From positions 496,001-560,000 of the forward strand of contig NZ_VCPC01000002.1 of assembly GCF_005938225.1 (NCBI RefSeq): a stretch of 64,000 nucleotides of DNA. The letters are read 5' to 3'. Within the stretch, counting starts at the first letter, position 1. Each line of letters opens with the position of its first letter. Shown here piece after piece: positions 44,565 to 54,153 of the stretch. Made by a program: the position numbers and the translations under genes. The notes below the pieces were generated by a model. It did not search any database. It saw only the letters and a list, made by a program, of their open reading frames with translations, and was not told where the DNA came from. Source of the DNA: Arenibacterium halophilum (lineage in GTDB: Bacteria; Pseudomonadota; Alphaproteobacteria; Rhodobacterales; Rhodobacteraceae).

Positions 44565-47500
44565 ATGCATGTGGTGTTCCGCGAAAGCCACGGGTTGGAC
44601 GATGCCGACACGCCGGTCGACATGGGCCAAAGCCCGGCCGATCTGGTGGTGCTGTCGTTTTCCGACAGCGACCTTGGCGCCTTTGCGGCGGGCTGGCATC
44701 GGGCGCGCGGGGCGGGGTTTGAACCCACTTTGCGGCTGGCGAACCTGTCGGCCCTGCGGCACCCGCTGTCGGTCGACACCTATATCGAGAACACGCTGGA
44801 GCACGCGCGCGGCATCCTGATCCGGCTGATCGGGGGGCAGGCCTATTGGCCCTATGGGCTGCAACAGGTCGAACGGATCGCGCGCGACAAGGGCATCGCG
44901 CTGGCGGTGCTGCCGGCGGACGGGCGGCCCGATGCACGGCTGGATACGGTTTCGACCCTGCCGAAATCAACGCTGGATCACCTCGCCCGGCTGTGTGACG
45001 GCGGCGGGCCGGTCGCGGCGCAGGCGGCGCTGGCGCAGCTGGCCTTGGCCGCCGGGTTCTATGCCGGTCCGGTGCGCGGCGCGCGGATGGTGCCGCAGGT
45101 CGGCGCGTGGCAACCCGAGGGCGGCGTGATCTGCCCCGCCGTGGCGCTGCCGTTTGCGTCGGACAAACCGCGCATCGTGCTGACGTTTTACCGCGCCTAT
45201 CTGGCGGCGGCCGATATGGCCCCGATTGCCGCGCTGTACCACGCGTTTCAGGCGCAGGGCTTCGACGTGGTCGCGCTGTTTGCGCCCTCGCTGAAGGCGC
45301 CCGTCGCGGCGGGGTGGCTGCGCCGACAGATCGCGCGGATTGCACCGCAAGCCATTGTAAACGCAACCGCCTTTTCCGCCATGGGCGACGATGGCCGCTC
45401 TCCTCTCGACGCGGCCGGGGTGCCGGTGTTTCAGGTCGCGTTGGCAACCTCGGACCGCGCCGCCTGGGAGGGGGGCGAGCGGGGCCTGTCGCCTGCCGAT
45501 CTGGCGATGCATGTGGTTCTGCCAGAGGTCGATGGCCGCCTGTTCGCCGGCGTCATCAGTTTCAAGGAGCCGGGCGCGCGGGATCCCGATCTGGAATTTG
45601 CGCGGCTGGAACATCGCCCGGCGGCGGATCGGATTAATGCGGTGGTTGCGCGGGTCGCCGCCCACGTCGGCCTGCGTGCGAAAGGCGGGTCGGCGCGCCC
45701 GCTGATCGTGCTGTCGACCTATCCGGGCAAGCCGTGGCAGATGGCCCATGCGGTGGGGCTGGACGCGCTGGCCTCGGCGCAGGCGATCCTGTCGGATCTG
45801 GACGCGCCCGTGCCCGGCGATCTGGCGCAAGGCTTGCTGGACGACACGCTGGATTGGTCGCTGGGCGACTACCTTGCCGCGCTGGACACGCTGCCGCAAA
45901 GCCTGCGTGACGAACTGCATGCCGCATGGGGGCCGCCGCAGGACGATCCGGCCTGCCGCGATGGGGCATTCCGTTTTGCCGCGCTGCGCTGTGGCGCGGC
46001 CACCGTTGCCTTGCAACCCGAACGCGGGCAGGTGGCGGCGCGCGACGATGACTATCACGACCTGTCGCGCGTGCCGCGCCATGGCTATGTGGCGTTTTAC
46101 CTTTGGGCGCGCCGCGCGCTGGGGGTGGACGCGCTGATCCACGTCGGTGCGCATGGCACGCTGGAATGGCTGCCGGGCAAATCCGTGGCGCTGGGCGATG
46201 CCTGCTGGCCCGAGGCGCTGATTGGCGATCTGCCAGTGGTCTATCCCTTTATCGTGAACGATCCGGGCGAAGCGGCGCAGGCCAAGCGGCGTATCGGGGC
46301 GATCACCATCGGCCACCTGCCACCGCCGCTGAAGGCCAGCGACACGCCCGACCGTTTCGTGCGGCTGGAAACCCTGCTGGACGAATTTTCCAACGCCGAC
46401 GGGCTGGACCCGAAGCGCCGCGACCGGCTGCAAAGCGACATTCGCACCGAGGCGCAGGCGCTTGGGGTGGAAGATGACCTTGGCCTGGATCGCGCCGCCA
46501 GCACGGCCGAGGCGATCACCCGGATCGACCGCTTCGTCTGCGACATCAAGGAAAGCCAGTATGGCGACGGGCTGCATGTCTTCGCGCGCGCGCCGCAGGG
46601 GGCGATGCCGTTTGAAACCGCGGAGTCCATCACCGCCGAGGGGCAGAGCCTGCGCGCCGCGCTGTCGGGGCGGCAGGTCGCACCGGGGCCGTCCGGGTCG
46701 CCCTGGCGGGGGCGGGCCGATGTGCTGCCCACCGGGCGCAACCTGTTCACCACCGATCCGCGCAGCGTGCCCACGCGCTCGGCCCATGCGCAGGGCGTGA
46801 AGCTGGCCGAGGAACTGGTGCGCCGCCACCTGCAGGACGAAGGCGAATACCCGCGCGGTCTGGTGGTTGACCTGTGGGGATCGGCCACCATGCGCACGGC
46901 GGGCGAGGAATTCGCCATGGCGCTGCACCTGCTGGGCGTGCGGCCCGTGTGGGACGCCGGGAGCGAGCGTGTCTCGGGCATTGAAATCCTGCCGATCACC
47001 GACCTGTCCCGCCCGCGCATCGATATTACCCTGCGTGTCTCGGGCCTGTTCCGCGATGTCTTCCCGACTCTGACCGCGCTGTTCGCCCGTGCCTTGCGGG
47101 CGCTGGCCGAGCGGGACGAGGCGGCGGATTGGAACCCCTATGCCGGGCAGGCGATGCGGCCGCGCATCTTTGGCCCGGCGCCGGGCAACTATGGCGTGGG
47201 TATGGGCGATCTGGCGGAAACCTTCACCGACGCCGCGCGGATGCAGGCCGGGCAGGCCTGGCTGGACGCCAGCGCCTGGGCGCTGGATGGGGCCGAACCG
47301 GTCGCCGACCGTGCCGCGCTGGCCGAAAGAGTCGCGGCGGCGGATGCCTTCGTGCACCTTCAGGATCTGCCGGAAACCGACGTTCTGCTGGCCGCCGATT
47401 ATGCCAATCACGAGGCCGGGTTTGCCGCTGCCAAGCGCGTAACCGGCGGAGGCGAGGCGCGGCTGTATCATCTGGATTCCACCGATCCTGCCGCCCCGCG

Positions 47501-47843
47501 CGCGCGCCTGCTGCCCGAGGAAATCGCCCGTGTCGTCCACGCCCGCGCCGCGCATCCGGGCTGGATCGCGGGGATGCAGCGCCACGGCTTTCGCGGGGCG
47601 GCGGAAATTGCCGCAACGCTGGATCACATAGCGGCCTTTGCCAACCTGGCGCAGGCGGTTGGCCCGCATCTGTTTGACACCTATTACGCGGCGACGCTGG
47701 GCGATGTTCAGGTTGCCGCCTTCCTTGAACAGGCCAATCCCGGCGCGCATCGTGCCATGGTCGACCAGTTCCGCGCCCTGGCCGAGGCCGGGCTGTGGCA
47801 GACGCGGCGCAACTCCATCGCCGCCGGGCTGGCCGCGTCATGA
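44565..47843 (+). CDS. cobN: Cobaltochelatase subunit CobN
   Basis: 1092-residue large subunit of the aerobic ATP-dependent cobalt chelatase, which inserts Co into hydrogenobyrinic acid a,c-diamide with CobS and CobT (neither in the window). Conserved blocks of the CobN/BchH family: IRLIGGQAYWPYGL, IVLTFYRAYLAAAD, LIHVGAHGTLEWLPGKSVAL, VVDLWGSATMRTAGEE and RIDITLRVSGLFRDVFP. At 1092 residues it is somewhat shorter than the ~1270-residue Pseudomonas denitrificans CobN but shows no break. The ATG at 44565 is 44 bases after cobW; the ribosome-binding site is weak. Confidence 0.95.
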   Translation: MHVVFRESHGLDDADTPVDMGQSPADLVVLSFSDSDLGAFAAGWHRARGAGFEPTLRLANLSALRHPLSVDTYIENTLEHARGILIRLIGGQAYWPYGLQQVERIARDKGIALAVLPADGRPDARLDTVSTLPKSTLDHLARLCDGGGPVAAQAALAQLALAAGFYAGPVRGARMVPQVGAWQPEGGVICPAVALPFASDKPRIVLTFYRAYLAAADMAPIAALYHAFQAQGFDVVALFAPSLKAPVAAGWLRRQIARIAPQAIVNATAFSAMGDDGRSPLDAAGVPVFQVALATSDRAAWEGGERGLSPADLAMHVVLPEVDGRLFAGVISFKEPGARDPDLEFARLEHRPAADRINAVVARVAAHVGLRAKGGSARPLIVLSTYPGKPWQMAHAVGLDALASAQAILSDLDAPVPGDLAQGLLDDTLDWSLGDYLAALDTLPQSLRDELHAAWGPPQDDPACRDGAFRFAALRCGAATVALQPERGQVAARDDDYHDLSRVPRHGYVAFYLWARRALGVDALIHVGAHGTLEWLPGKSVALGDACWPEALIGDLPVVYPFIVNDPGEAAQAKRRIGAITIGHLPPPLKASDTPDRFVRLETLLDEFSNADGLDPKRRDRLQSDIRTEAQALGVEDDLGLDRAASTAEAITRIDRFVCDIKESQYGDGLHVFARAPQGAMPFETAESITAEGQSLRAALSGRQVAPGPSGSPWRGRADVLPTGRNLFTTDPRSVPTRSAHAQGVKLAEELVRRHLQDEGEYPRGLVVDLWGSATMRTAGEEFAMALHLLGVRPVWDAGSERVSGIEILPITDLSRPRIDITLRVSGLFRDVFPTLTALFARALRALAERDEAADWNPYAGQAMRPRIFGPAPGNYGVGMGDLAETFTDAARMQAGQAWLDASAWALDGAEPVADRAALAERVAAADAFVHLQDLPETDVLLAADYANHEAGFAAAKRVTGGGEARLYHLDSTDPAAPRARLLPEEIARVVHARAAHPGWIAGMQRHGFRGAAEIAATLDHIAAFANLAQAVGPHLFDTYYAATLGDVQVAAFLEQANPGAHRAMVDQFRALAEAGLWQTRRNSIAAGLAAS

Positions 47844-48964
47844 GCGAACCAGTCGTAAAAGGATGGTGCCCCGGCGCGTATCGCCCGATGATGTCGGGCG
47901 ACGGGCTGATCGTGCGGGTGCGCCCGCGTCTCGGGCGGCTGAGCCGGGCGCAGGTGCTGGGCCTCTGCGAGGCCGCCGCCACCCATTCCGGCGGCATCAT
48001 CGACCTGACCAACCGCGCCAACCTGCAACTGCGCGGCGTGGCCGAGGACGCGCACGAGCCGCTTCTGGCGCAGCTCTTCGCGCTGGGGCTGGTTGATGCC
48101 GACCCCGAAACCGAGTCGCGGCGCAATTTGATCGTCGCGCCCTTCTGGCAGCCCGGCGACCTGATTCACCGCATCGCTGCCGAGCTGAGCAATCGCCTGC
48201 ACGAATTGCCCGATCTGCCCGCCAAATTCGGCTTTTCCGTCGATTGCAGCGTCTCGCCCTTGCTAGCCGGAGAATCCGCAGACATCCGGGTGGAACGCAC
48301 CGCAACCGGCGGCATCCTTGTGCGCGCCGATGGGCGCACCGCGGGCCGGGCCGTCGCCCCGGAAGAGGCGGTCGACACCGTTCTGGCGCTGGCCCATTGG
48401 TTCGCCACCAACCGGGGCGAGGCGCGGCGCATGGCTGTCGTGTCGGACCAACTGGGCGAGGATTGGGCGCAGGAATTCTCCGCACCGCCACGCCCGCGCC
48501 CCGATGCCGGGCCGCATGCCGATGGCATGATGGTCGGCGTGCCATTTGGCAGCACAAGCGCCCCGGCGCTGGCCGCGCTGGTCGAGCAAACCGGCGCGCA
48601 GGCGGTGACGGTCACGCCGTGGCGTCTGCTGCATCTGCCGGGGGTGGCCCATGTGCGCCGCCCCGGTTTCATCACCGAACCGGGCGATCCACTGCTGGCG
48701 ACCCATGCCTGCCCCGGTGCGCCGCTGTGCCCGCAGGGCACCGTTGCCACCCGCGATCTGGCGCGCGCGCTGGCGCCGCGCGTTGGCGGGGGGCTGCATG
48801 TCTCTGGCTGCGCCAAGGGCTGCGCCTATCCGCGCCCCGCGCCGCGCACGCTTGTCGGGCGCGAGGGCGCCTTTGATCTTGTCCGAGAGGGGTGTTCATG
48901 GGATGAGCCCGAATTGCGCGCCCTGTCGCCCGATACGCTTTTGAACCGACCGGAGCTGTTGTGA
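47840..48964 (+). CDS. cobG: Precorrin-3B synthase
   Basis: 374-residue O2-dependent monooxygenase making precorrin-3B, the hallmark of the aerobic pathway. It is built like a half-length nitrite/sulfite reductase with two ferredoxin-like repeats (VKGWCPGAYRPMMSGDGL; IDLTNRANLQLRGV). The [4Fe-4S]-ligating Cys residues are in THACPGAPLCPQG and VSGCAKGCAYPRP. The ATG overlaps the cobN stop by 4 bases. Presence of cobG with cobF means oxygen-requiring ring contraction. Confidence 0.93.
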   Translation: MSEPVVKGWCPGAYRPMMSGDGLIVRVRPRLGRLSRAQVLGLCEAAATHSGGIIDLTNRANLQLRGVAEDAHEPLLAQLFALGLVDADPETESRRNLIVAPFWQPGDLIHRIAAELSNRLHELPDLPAKFGFSVDCSVSPLLAGESADIRVERTATGGILVRADGRTAGRAVAPEEAVDTVLALAHWFATNRGEARRMAVVSDQLGEDWAQEFSAPPRPRPDAGPHADGMMVGVPFGSTSAPALAALVEQTGAQAVTVTPWRLLHLPGVAHVRRPGFITEPGDPLLATHACPGAPLCPQGTVATRDLARALAPRVGGGLHVSGCAKGCAYPRPAPRTLVGREGAFDLVREGCSWDEPELRALSPDTLLNRPELL

Positions 48965-49594
48965 ATGCCCTACACCTATGAAACCGACGGCGCCGCCATC
49001 TATGAACAATCGTTCCGCACCATCCGGGCCGAGGCCGATCTGGCGCGGTTTCCGGCGGACGAGGAACAGGTCGCCGTGCGCATGATCCACGCCGCCGGGA
49101 TGGTGGGGCTGGAGCAGTTCATCCGCTTTTCGCCCGGCGTGGTGGCAGCCGCGCGTGACGCGCTGACTGCCGGCGCGCCGATCCTGTGCGATGCGCGCAT
49201 GGTCAGCGAAGGCGTGACCCGCCCGCGTCTGCCCGCCGACAACGACATCATCTGCACCCTGCATGACGACGGCGTGCGCGACCTTGCCGCGCGCATGGGC
49301 AACACCAGAAGCGCCGCCGCGCTGGAACTGTGGCGCGACCGATTGGAGGGCGCGGTGGTGGCCATCGGCAATGCGCCCACGGCGCTGTTTCACCTGCTGA
49401 ACATGCTGGAGGACCCGGGCTGCCCGCGCCCTGCGGCGATCATCGGCTGCCCGGTGGGCTTTGTCGGCGCGGTCGAATCCAAGGACGCGCTGTGGCAGGC
49501 CCAGCCGGTGCCCAGCATCATCGTTGAGGGCCGTCTAGGCGGCAGCGCGATCACCGTCGCGGCCATCAACGCCATCGCGAGCCGCGCGGAATGA
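48965..49594 (+). CDS. cobH: Precorrin-8X methylmutase
   Basis: 209-residue CobH/CbiC moving the methyl from C11 to C12 to give hydrogenobyrinic acid. Seen: IYEQSFRTIRAEADLARF, RMIHAAGMVGLEQFIRFSP with the catalytic His, CDARMVSEGVTRPRLP, and GCPVGFVGAVESKDAL. Starts directly after the cobG stop and overlaps cobI by 4 bases. Confidence 0.96.
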   Translation: MPYTYETDGAAIYEQSFRTIRAEADLARFPADEEQVAVRMIHAAGMVGLEQFIRFSPGVVAAARDALTAGAPILCDARMVSEGVTRPRLPADNDIICTLHDDGVRDLAARMGNTRSAAALELWRDRLEGAVVAIGNAPTALFHLLNMLEDPGCPRPAAIIGCPVGFVGAVESKDALWQAQPVPSIIVEGRLGGSAITVAAINAIASRAE

Positions 49595-50322
49595 GCGCGC
49601 CGGGCACCATTCACGGCGTCGGCCTTGGCCCCGGCGCGGTCGACCTGATGAGCGTGCGCGCCGACCGCCTGCTGCGCAACGCCCGCCATGTGGCGTTCTT
49701 TCGCAAGGCCGGGCGCGCCGGGCAGGCGCGCGGCATCGTCGAGGGGCTGCTGCACCCCGAGGCGGTGGAATTTCCGATGGAATACCCGGTGACGACCGAA
49801 ATTCCGCTGAGCGATCCGCGCTATAATGAAATCCTTTCGGAATTCTACGAAACCTGCGCCGCGCATCTGCGCGCCCTGTCGGCGCAGGGCGAGGATGTGG
49901 TGGTGCTGTGCGAAGGCGATCCGTTCTTCTACGGGTCCTTCATGCACCTGCATTCGCGGCTGACTGGCAATACCCCGGTGCAGGTGGTCCCCGCGACCAC
50001 GGGCATGTCGGCGGCCTGGACGGCGACGGGCCAGCCGGTGACATGGGGCGACGATGTGCTGACCGTGCTGATGGGCACCTTGCCAGAGGGTGATCTGACC
50101 CGCCGCATGAAGGATACCGACGCGCTGGTGGTGATGAAGATCGGGCGCAACATGCCCAAGATCCGCCGCGCGCTGGAATCCGCCGGGCTGCTTGCCCGCG
50201 CCTGGCTGGTGCAATACGCCGCCATGGCGCGTGAAACCGTGCAGCCGCTGGCCGAGGCCGATTGCGAAAATGCGCCTTATTTTTCGATCGTCATCGTGCA
50301 CGGGCAGGGGCGCCGGCCATGA
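49591..50322 (+). CDS. cobI: Precorrin-2 C20-methyltransferase
   Basis: 243-residue SAM-dependent methyltransferase of the tetrapyrrole methylase fold: GVGLGPGAVDLMSVRADRLL at the N-terminus, CEGDPFFYGSFMHLH for the SAM loop, and VVPATTGMSAAWTATGQPV. It methylates precorrin-2 at C20. Overlaps its neighbours by 4 bases on both sides. Confidence 0.94.
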   Translation: MSAPGTIHGVGLGPGAVDLMSVRADRLLRNARHVAFFRKAGRAGQARGIVEGLLHPEAVEFPMEYPVTTEIPLSDPRYNEILSEFYETCAAHLRALSAQGEDVVVLCEGDPFFYGSFMHLHSRLTGNTPVQVVPATTGMSAAWTATGQPVTWGDDVLTVLMGTLPEGDLTRRMKDTDALVVMKIGRNMPKIRRALESAGLLARAWLVQYAAMARETVQPLAEADCENAPYFSIVIVHGQGRRP

Positions 50323-51071
50323 GCGGGGGCGTCGTCATCGCGGGCCTTGGCCCCGGAACCGAGGCGCTGATAACGCCCGAGGTCTCGTCGGCGCTGGACT
50401 GGGCCACTGATATCGTCGGCTATATTCCCTATGTGCGCCGCGTGACGCCGCGCGCGGGGCTGACGCTGCATGAAAGCGACAACCGGGTTGAACTGGACCG
50501 CTCGCGCCACGCGCTGGAAATGGCCAGCGAAGGGCGGCGCGTTGTCGTGGTGTCCTCGGGCGATCCCGGCGTCTTTGCCATGGCCTCGGCCGTGTTCGAG
50601 GCGGTGGAAGCGGGGCCCGAGGCCTGGCGCGCGCTGGACATCCGCGTGCTGCCCGGCATCACCGCGATGCTGGCGGCGGCGGCGCGGGCGGGCGCGCCCT
50701 TGGGTCACGATTTCTGTGCCATCAACCTGAGCGACAACCTCAAGCCCTGGGCGCTGATCGAGAAGCGGTTGCGCCTTGCCGCGCAGGCGGATTTCGCGAT
50801 GGCCTTCTACAACCCGCGCTCGAAATCCCGCCCCGAAGGCTTTGGCCGTGCGCTGCGTCTGTTGCAGGAAGAATGCGGCGACGCGCGCCCGATCCTCTTC
50901 GCGCGCGCTGTGTCCACCCCCGAGGAACGCATCACCTGCGTGCCGCTGACCGAGGCGACCGAGGATATGGCGGATATGCGCACCGTCGTGATCCTGGGCA
51001 ATTCGGCCACCCGGATCATCCCGCGCCCCGAGGGGCAATTCGTCTATACCCCAAGGTCCGTCCCGGAATGA
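50319..51071 (+). CDS. cobJ: Precorrin-3B C17-methyltransferase
   Basis: 250-residue enzyme for ring contraction and C17 methylation. The family sequence is plain: VVIAGLGPGTEALITPEV, IVGYIPYVRRV, VVVSSGDPGVFAMASAVFEA, VLPGITAMLAAAARAGAPLGHDFCAINLSD and FAMAFYNPRSKSR. The ATG overlaps the cobI stop. Its last 28 bases overlap the 3' end of cobK, which runs on the other strand. Confidence 0.96.
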   Translation: MSGGVVIAGLGPGTEALITPEVSSALDWATDIVGYIPYVRRVTPRAGLTLHESDNRVELDRSRHALEMASEGRRVVVVSSGDPGVFAMASAVFEAVEAGPEAWRALDIRVLPGITAMLAAAARAGAPLGHDFCAINLSDNLKPWALIEKRLRLAAQADFAMAFYNPRSKSRPEGFGRALRLLQEECGDARPILFARAVSTPEERITCVPLTEATEDMADMRTVVILGNSATRIIPRPEGQFVYTPRSVPE

Positions 51072-51799
51072 GCGAGCCAGTCGAACACCGCGTCGATGTC
51101 GTGTACCTCGGCCCGCTGCGGCAGGGCGGGGCGGTCGATCATCAGCATCGGGATCGACAGCGCGCGTGCGGCATCCACCTTGGCACGCGCGCCGCTGCCG
51201 CCGGCGTTCTTGGCGACGACCAGCTCGATCCCGTGGCGCTGCATCAGGGCGATGTCCTGCTCCACCGTGAACGGCCCGCGCGACACTTCGATCGCGCAGT
51301 CGGGCAGGGGCAACGGGCCATCCGGCGCATCGACCAGCCGCAGCAGGTAGAAATGCGCGGGTTGCGTGGCGAAGGCGTCCAGATGCATCCGGCCAATCGC
51401 CAGCATCACACGCCGCTTCGGCCCCTCCAGCGCGGCGACGGCGGCGGGAATGTCGGGCACATGGTGCCAGTTGTCGCCCGGTTGCGCCTCCCACGGTTGG
51501 CGGGTCAGGGCCAGCAGCGGGATGTTGCAGGCGGCGCAGGCGGCAACCGCATTGGCGCTGATCCCGGCGGCAAAGGGGTGCGTGGCATCGACCACATGGG
51601 TGATGCCTGTGTCGCGCAGCCAGTCGGCCATGGCCTCGACCCCGCCGAAGCCGCCGACACGGGTCGGCAGCGGTTGCGCCTTAGGGTCGGCGACACGGCC
51701 CGCGTAGGAAAACACCGCGCGCAATCCCGCATCGCTAATGGCCTGGGCCAGCGCGGTCGCCTCGGTGGTGCCGCCCAGCACCAGGATATGTTGCGCCAT
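51044..51799 (-). CDS. cobK: Precorrin-6A reductase (antisense within the cob operon)
   Basis: 251-residue NADPH-dependent reductase of precorrin-6A. Seen: HILVLGGTTEATALAQAISDAG, TRVGGFGGVEAMADWLRDTGI, VVDATHPFAAGISANAVAAC, GPFTVEQDIALMQRHGIELVVAKNAGGSGARAK. It is the only cob gene on the minus strand: it lies between cobJ and cobL, its 3' end overlaps cobJ by 28 bases, and its ATG (51797-51799) lies in the same CATG as the cobL ATG (51798-51800). An in-frame ATG at 51826 inside cobL is the alternative start. How it is transcribed is unclear: its promoter would have to lie within cobL. Confidence 0.94.
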   Translation of the reverse strand: MAQHILVLGGTTEATALAQAISDAGLRAVFSYAGRVADPKAQPLPTRVGGFGGVEAMADWLRDTGITHVVDATHPFAAGISANAVAACAACNIPLLALTRQPWEAQPGDNWHHVPDIPAAVAALEGPKRRVMLAIGRMHLDAFATQPAHFYLLRLVDAPDGPLPLPDCAIEVSRGPFTVEQDIALMQRHGIELVVAKNAGGSGARAKVDAARALSIPMLMIDRPALPQRAEVHDIDAVFDWLAHSGTDLGV

Positions 51800-53003
51800 G
51801 TCTGAGGATCCCTGGCTTTCCATCATCGGGTTGGGCGAAGATGGACCGGATGGGTTGTCGCCCGCAACCCGTCAGGCACTGGCGCGCGCCGAAATCGTGA
51901 TGGGTCCGCTCAGGCATCTGGCGTTGCTGGGCGAAACAGGCGCGGAGACCATTGCATGGCCGGTGCCCTTTGCCGATGGGGTGGAGCGTCTGCTGGCGCT
52001 GCGGGGGCGTCGGGTGGCGGTGCTGGCCTCGGGCGATCCGTTCTGGTTTGGCGCGGGCAGCGTGCTGGCGGCGCGGCTGTCGCCGGGCGAATGGCGCGCC
52101 TATCCGGGGCCGTCGTGCTTTTCGCTGGCCGCCGCGCGGCTGGGCTGGCCGCTGGAGCGGACCGCCTGTTTCAGCCTGCACGCCGCGCCGTTCGAACGGC
52201 TGCGCGCGCACCTGGCCCCTGGCGCGCGCGCGATTGCCACGCTGCGCGACGGGGCGGCGGTGAATGAGCTGGCCGCATGGCTGACCGAGCAAGGCTTTGG
52301 CCTGTCCTCCCTGCGCGTGATGGAGGCGTTGGGCGGCCCGCGCGAACGTGTCCGGCTGGTTCACGCCGACGCCTGCGCGCTGGCAGATGTGGCCGCGCCG
52401 GTCTGCGTTGCCATCGAAGTGGCGGGCACGGGCCGCATGTTGACCCGCGCGGCAGGGCGGGCGGACGAATGGTTCGACAATGACGGACAGATCACCAAGC
52501 GCCCGGTGCGCGCGCTGACACTGTCGGCACTGGCCCCGCGCGCGGGCGAACATCTATGGGACATCGGGGCGGGATCTGGGTCAATCGCCCTGGAATGGCT
52601 GCTGAGCGGTGACACCTGCACCGCCACCGCGATCGAGGGCAACGCGGCCCGTGCTTCCAACATCCGCGCCAATGCCGCGCGGCTGGGGGTCGACCACCGG
52701 CTGACGCTGGTTGAAGGGCGCACGCCCGAAGTGCTGACGCAAGAGCTGGCCGCGCCTGATGCGGTGTTCATCGGCGGCGGGCTGTCACAAGATCTGCTGG
52801 ATGCGCTGTGGGTGAAGGTCGCGCCAAACACCCGGCTGGTCGCCAATGCGGTGACACTGGAATCCGAGGCTCTGCTGGCTGCATGGCATGAGGACAAGGG
52901 GGGCGATATGCTGCGTATCGAATTGGCCAAAGCCAAGCCGCTGGGAAATCGTCGCGGCTGGGCTTCGGCCTATCCGATCGTACAATGGAGCGTGACACGA
53001 TGA
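51798..53003 (+). CDS. cobL: Precorrin-6Y C5,15-methyltransferase (decarboxylating)
   Basis: 401-residue bifunctional enzyme. The N-terminal half (to about residue 205) is a CbiE-like methylase (LSIIGLGEDGPDGLSPATRQ, VAVLASGDPFWFGAGSVL), and the C-terminal half (from about 230) is a CbiT-like Rossmann methyltransferase/decarboxylase (HLWDIGAGSGSIALEWL, AIEGNAARASNIRANA, AVFIGGGLSQDLLDALW). It methylates C5 and C15 and removes the C12 acetate carboxyl. The start codon is chosen at SEDPWLSIIGLG and overlaps that of antisense cobK. Overlaps cobE by 4 bases. Confidence 0.95.
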   Translation: MSEDPWLSIIGLGEDGPDGLSPATRQALARAEIVMGPLRHLALLGETGAETIAWPVPFADGVERLLALRGRRVAVLASGDPFWFGAGSVLAARLSPGEWRAYPGPSCFSLAAARLGWPLERTACFSLHAAPFERLRAHLAPGARAIATLRDGAAVNELAAWLTEQGFGLSSLRVMEALGGPRERVRLVHADACALADVAAPVCVAIEVAGTGRMLTRAAGRADEWFDNDGQITKRPVRALTLSALAPRAGEHLWDIGAGSGSIALEWLLSGDTCTATAIEGNAARASNIRANAARLGVDHRLTLVEGRTPEVLTQELAAPDAVFIGGGLSQDLLDALWVKVAPNTRLVANAVTLESEALLAAWHEDKGGDMLRIELAKAKPLGNRRGWASAYPIVQWSVTR

Positions 53004-53362
53004 GAGTTGCCGGATTGGGATTTCGCCACGGTGCGACCGAGCAAAGCCTTGCCGACGCACTGGCCCGTGCCGGGGGCGAGGTGACCGCCCTGGCCACACC
53101 CGCCGACAAGGCCGAAGCGCCCGCGATCGTGGCGCTGGCACAGACGCTGGGCCTTCCGGTGGTGGCCGTGCCGGGGCTCGACCTGCGCGCCGCACCCACG
53201 CTGACGCATTCCGACCGCGTAATGGCAAAGCGCGGCACCGGGTCGGTGGCCGAAGCCGCCGCGCTGGCTGCTGCCGGGCCGAGTGCCCGGCTGGTGGCGG
53301 CACGCGTTGTCTCGGGCGACCGCATGGCGACCTGCGCCATCGCAACAGGGGAAGTTGAATGA
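53000..53362 (+). CDS. cobE: Cobalamin biosynthesis protein CobE
   Basis: 120-residue CobE, homologous to the C-terminal domain of Cbi[64 protein letters not shown] contain the typical GSVAEAAAL block. It is needed for cobalamin synthesis in aerobic producers but its step is not defined. ATG overlaps the cobL stop, and the stop overlaps cobM. Confidence 0.9.
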   Translation: MRVAGLGFRHGATEQSLADALARAGGEVTALATPADKAEAPAIVALAQTLGLPVVAVPGLDLRAAPTLTHSDRVMAKRGTGSVAEAAALAAAGPSARLVAARVVSGDRMATCAIATGEVE

Positions 53363-54153
53363 CCGTCCATTTCATTGGCGCCGGGCCCGGTGCCGCCGAC
53401 CTGATCACCCTGCGCGGACGCGACATCATCGCCTCTTGCCCGGTGTGCCTCTATGCCGGGTCTCTGGTTCCGCGCGAAATTCTGGGCCATTGCCCCGAAG
53501 GTGCGCGAATCGTGAACACCGCGCCGATGGATCTGGACGCGATCATCGACGAAATCCGCCGCGCGCATGAGGCCGGGCAGGACGTGGCCCGGCTGCATTC
53601 GGGCGATCTGTCGGTCTGGTCCGCGATGGGCGAACAGATGCGCCGGTTACGCGCGCTGGATATTCCCGTGTCGGTCACTCCGGGCGTGCCGTCTTTTGCC
53701 GCCGCGGCGGCGTCTTTGGGCGCGGAACTGACGCTGCCGGGGCTGGCGCAATCGGTGGTGCTGACCCGCACGCCGGGGCGCGCTTCGTCGATGCCGCAGG
53801 GCGAGACGCTGGCGAATTTCGCCGCCACCGGCGCGACGCTGGCGATTCACCTGTCGATTCAGAACCTTGCGCAGGTGGTGGCCGATCTGACCCCGGTCTA
53901 CGGCGGCGACTGCCCGGTTGCGGTGGTCTATCGCGCCAGCTGGCCGGATGAGCGCATCCTGCGCAGCACGCTGGCCCGGATCGAGGGTGAAATGGACGAC
54001 CAGATCGCGCGTACCGCGATTATCCTTGTCGGTCCGGCGCTGGGCGGCGAGGGGTTCGCGGAAAGCTGCCTGTATTCGGCGGATTACGACCGCCGCTATC
54101 GCCCGCAAAGTGCCGAGTCGCCCTGGTCGGAGTGGAGCGAACAGGATGGCTGA
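53359..54153 (+). CDS. cobM: Precorrin-4 C11-methyltransferase
   Basis: 264-residue SAM methyltransferase at C11: [75 protein letters not shown] and [17 protein letters not shown], all typical CobM/CbiF blocks. Overlaps cobE by 4 and cobB by 8 bases. Confidence 0.96.
   Translation: MTVHFIGAGPGAADLITLRGRDIIASCPVCLYAGSLVPREILGHCPEGARIVNTAPMDLDAIIDEIRRAHEAGQDVARLHSGDLSVWSAMGEQMRRLRALDIPVSVTPGVPSFAAAAASLGAELTLPGLAQSVVLTRTPGRASSMPQGETLANFAATGATLAIHLSIQNLAQVVADLTPVYGGDCPVAVVYRASWPDERILRSTLARIEGEMDDQIARTAIILVGPALGGEGFAESCLYSADYDRRYRPQSAESPWSEWSEQDG

Noticed and set aside
44967-47750. A 927-codon minus-strand open frame opposite cobN
   Set aside because: Shadow of cobN; the translated product is His/Gln/Arg-rich without motifs.
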